DNA from: Eumeta japonica
Taxonomy: Eukaryota; Arthropoda; Insecta; Lepidoptera; Psychidae
Direction: 5' to 3'
DNA length: 64,000 nucleotides
Assembly: GCA_005406025.1 (NCBI GenBank)
Contig: BGZK01000015.1
Coordinates: forward strand, 124,001-188,000
In this document: one piece after another, positions 1 through 64,000 of the stretch
Layout of the letters: each line of letters opens with the position of its first letter
How positions within the stretch are numbered: position 1 is the first letter of the stretch
The notes under the pieces: model-generated
The model's input: the letters and a program-made list of their open reading frames with translations, nothing else
Databases searched by the model: none
Told to the model about the DNA's origin: nothing
Translations under genes and position numbers: made by a program

Positions 1-63011
<63,011 letters not shown>

Positions 63012-63500
63012 AACAATATTGTTCTAACTGTAGAATATCTGAATTTCTGAATAGCATTAAAATTATTTATAAATATATAGAAACAAATTTATTACAAATT
63101 TATTCCTGGAATCGTTTACTAATAATTGGAATTTATTCAGTAAGTTAAAATATGTTTACAATCTGTTTTTATTTAGTCAATATATTCCCTATATTGAAAA
63201 ACAAGGTAGTTTACAAACATTATCCAAAGATAGGTGCATAAATGTTAACATGGTGGCAAATGCCAAAATTTCGTATAATGTAGTAATAGTATAATGAAAT
63301 GGTATCTCATACCATTTCATTATACTATACACTTAAGAGATTTAAAGTGCCATATTTTTTAAATTCATGTTACTAATTTAAGTCAATATTTAAAATTTTA
63401 TTTTTGATACATTTTCTTATTAATGTGCAAACTGTAACGATATTTTTTTGAAATAAATTGTAAGAAGGGCGAGAATGTTACCTAAATATAATAAATAAAT
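63012..63500 (+). other. 3'UTR with candidate poly(A) signals and a perfect hairpin
   Basis: AT-rich sequence after the stop codon. AATAAA occurs at 63452-63457 and overlapping at 63490-63499, plausible poly(A) signals. A 20-bp perfect inverted repeat with a 3-nt loop lies at 63286-63328. The true cleavage site cannot be fixed from sequence. Confidence 0.5.
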
Positions 63501-64000
63501 GCATAGTTTTTATATAATTTGTTGTTATCATTTTTTACAATTAGATACCTAGTTCAGACATAAGTTACTCCCAGTGGCCGCATCCTAAAAACTGCCATCA
63601 CCTTATATATACATTTGAACCGCTGCCGCCAGCCGAAGTCCAATATCCATGTCATGTCCAAACAAATATTGAAACAGATTTGTCTGAAAAATGTGCTTAA
63701 ATGTCACAACAGCAGCCTAGCTAGGAGGCTATTTGTCCAAACGCTCTTAGCACATGGTTCTCGAATTTAAAACGATAACATACCACTTCTATCCTCTATG
63801 CTCTGTGGTGTCTGCGTTAAAACTGCCTTTTCATTACCTTTACAAACAAATACGGCTAAACTACAGACCTTACTGCAGCTGGATTCGGACGGACTGTCAC
63901 TTGCTTTTAGCCATTCCTAGACAAAGACTTAAGAACAGAGACAGACAATGAAGTGATCCTGTAAGGATTCCTTTGAAATATGAAAGTCGAAAAACCTAAC
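63501..64000. other. Downstream flank, no gene recognised
   Basis: About 500 bp of mixed composition, somewhat richer in GC than the introns (63560-63760). I see no convincing exon or repeat. It may belong to a distal 3'UTR or intergenic sequence. Confidence 0.4.

Overview
The window is eukaryotic, AT-rich and almost entirely one gene on the + strand. The organism is most likely a moth or butterfly. Evidence: short GT-AG exons among long AT-rich introns; small non-autonomous Helitrons (TC...CTRR/T), MITEs and a repeat at 19.7 kb of kinds I associate with lepidopteran genomes; and a decayed mariner whose product resembles silkworm-type mariner transposases. No tool was run, so the taxonomic call is inference.

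The gene enters at base 1 already in progress and ends at a stop codon at 63009-63011. I could chain about 79 exons (about 9.9 kb of coding sequence, roughly 3,300 residues) with matching phases at every junction except two copy-specific frameshifts. The last third is recognisably vinculin: it runs from a vinculin-repeat tryptophan segment (about 49.1 kb) through the helical head to a tail ending RWVRKPMYYS, the counterpart of the vinculin C-terminal arm. The proline-rich hinge of canonical vinculin is missing. Upstream lies a long rod of repeated helical modules. Each module is about 270-280 residues and is encoded by six exons of nearly fixed length and phase (here called a-f; c=78, d=122, e=93 and f=156-162 nt). 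The whole looks like a giant vinculin-family protein several times longer than vinculin (about 1,000 residues). Its presumed role is a cytoplasmic actin/adhesion linker, inferred from the tail only.

Layout: 1-4.3 kb, partial first module; 4.6-11.4 kb, module M2 with a mariner in an intron; 11.5-16.8 kb, four compact modules M3-M6, the core of which (about 11.65-16.43 kb) is a very recent tandem amplification with near-identical introns; 16.9-26.7 kb, module M7 with kilobase introns; 27-47.6 kb, diverged helical exons; 48.5-63.0 kb, vinculin-like head and tail; 63.0-64.0 kb, 3'UTR and flank. One tandem copy has lost an intron exactly (13094/13095). Two copies carry small frameshifting deletions, real or assembly errors. 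Introns hold a 2-kb foldback element built of 151-bp repeats, three Helitrons, several TIR elements (one hAT-like with a perfect 8-bp target duplication), a mariner and a mariner remnant, plus two perfect hairpins. I see no other protein gene, no RNA gene and no CRISPR.
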